Assembly (NCBI GenBank): GCA_001599755.1
Contig: BCHX01000031.1
Location: 1 to 10,453 of the forward strand
Source: Gliomastix tumulicola
Taxonomy: Eukaryota > Ascomycota > Sordariomycetes > Hypocreales > Bionectriaceae
DNA: 10,453 bases
Reading direction: 5' to 3'
Positions within the stretch are counted from its first letter, which is position 1, and each line of letters starts with the position of its first letter. This document shows positions 10,378 through 10,453 of the stretch, piece by piece. The position numbers and the translations under genes are program-made. Below the pieces are notes generated by a model. It did not search any database. It saw nothing but the letters and a program-made list of their open reading frames with translations, and was not told the origin of the DNA.

Positions 10378-10453
10378 TATTAAGGTTAAATAGAATTATT
10401 AAGTAATATTTAATAAATATAAAATAATTAAATAGTATTTATTTAATTTTAAA

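Larger units (their letters stand above)
1..10453. other. RIP-saturated AT-rich fungal repeat region
   Basis: Seen in the sequence: CpG is absent and only eight CpA/TpG sites remain (TG at 976, 982, 992, 994, 2474, 4539; CA at 4016, 5828). CpC, CpT, ApG and GpG are still common, so C and G survive in words such as CTAG, AGCT, CCT and AGG. Known: RIP in ascomycete fungi converts CpA to TpA (TpG to TpA on the other strand) in duplicated DNA during the sexual cycle, and this dinucleotide bias is its signature. The loss is symmetrical, so both strands were targeted. Inferred: the whole window is made of repeated DNA driven to RIP saturation and is probably heterochromatic. With one ATG on both strands together and TAA/TAG everywhere, it has no coding capacity. 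Which fungal species it is cannot be told from this sequence. Confidence 0.93.
6721..10453. other. Extremely AT-rich right flank, no gene seen
   Basis: These 3.7 kb have the lowest G+C in the window, with many 60-base lines holding fewer than five G or C. No CpA, TpG or CpG was found in it at all. Slightly richer patches occur near 7130-7200, 8355-8420, 9300-9350 and 10060-10130, mostly as short palindromes. Reading frames sampled near 7100-7700 carry stops at the rate expected for this composition. I saw no copy of the 167-bp repeat, no partner terminal repeat for the relic ORF, and no tRNA-like fold. It is best described as RIP-saturated repeat DNA whose original identity is erased. Confidence 0.6.

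Noticed and set aside
1..10453. Mitochondrial, apicomplexan or endosymbiont AT-rich genome
   Set aside because: Those genomes keep CpA, TpG and ATG in genes. Here all are missing while CpT and CpC remain, and this specificity points to RIP.

Overview
The window is a heavily mutated, AT-rich stretch that almost certainly comes from the repeat compartment of a filamentous ascomycete (Pezizomycotina) genome. Read by eye across all 10,453 bases, it has no CpG and only eight CpA or TpG dinucleotides: TG at 976, 982, 992, 994, 2474 and 4539, and CA at 4016 and 5828. Nearly every surviving C is followed by C or T, and nearly every surviving G is preceded by A or G. This is the pattern left by repeat-induced point mutation (RIP, CpA to TpA on both strands) run to saturation. 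The window holds a single ATG on either strand (981), so no intact ATG-started gene is possible beyond an 8-codon ORF. I see no rRNA, tRNA, CRISPR array or working promoter.

Layout. Positions 1-965 are AT-rich with a somewhat higher G+C core (about 200-720) that has a stop-poor reading frame on the minus strand. Positions 966-1132 and 3877-4043 are two copies of one 167-bp repeat in opposite orientation. They align without gaps and differ at 14 sites by my count, all transitions. Each copy begins TATTATAAGG and ends CCCTATAATA, which fits either a decayed LTR (TGTTA...TAACA before RIP) or a small TA-flanked inverted-repeat element. Positions 1133-3876 between them are very AT-rich with nothing recognisable. 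Positions 4044 to about 6720 have clearly higher G+C and carry the relic of a long minus-strand ORF of about 880 codons. It runs in one frame with no frameshift needed, is interrupted only by TAA and TAG, and ends 31 bp from the right-hand repeat copy. I could not assign its protein family. Positions 6721-10453 are extremely AT-rich with only short palindromes and trinucleotide runs.

Interpretation. The most economical reading is a graveyard of transposable elements. A large element with an 800+ codon ORF lies at 4.0-6.7 kb, perhaps ending in the repeat at 3877-4043, and a second copy of that terminal repeat lies at 966-1132. All have been inactivated by RIP and are probably packaged as heterochromatin (AT-isochore, subtelomere or centromere; the sequence cannot tell which). 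Nothing here looks like a functional novel system. The points worth a second look are the unusually complete RIP, the transition-only divergence of the inverted repeats, the clustering of unmutated sites inside them, and the unidentified decayed polyprotein.
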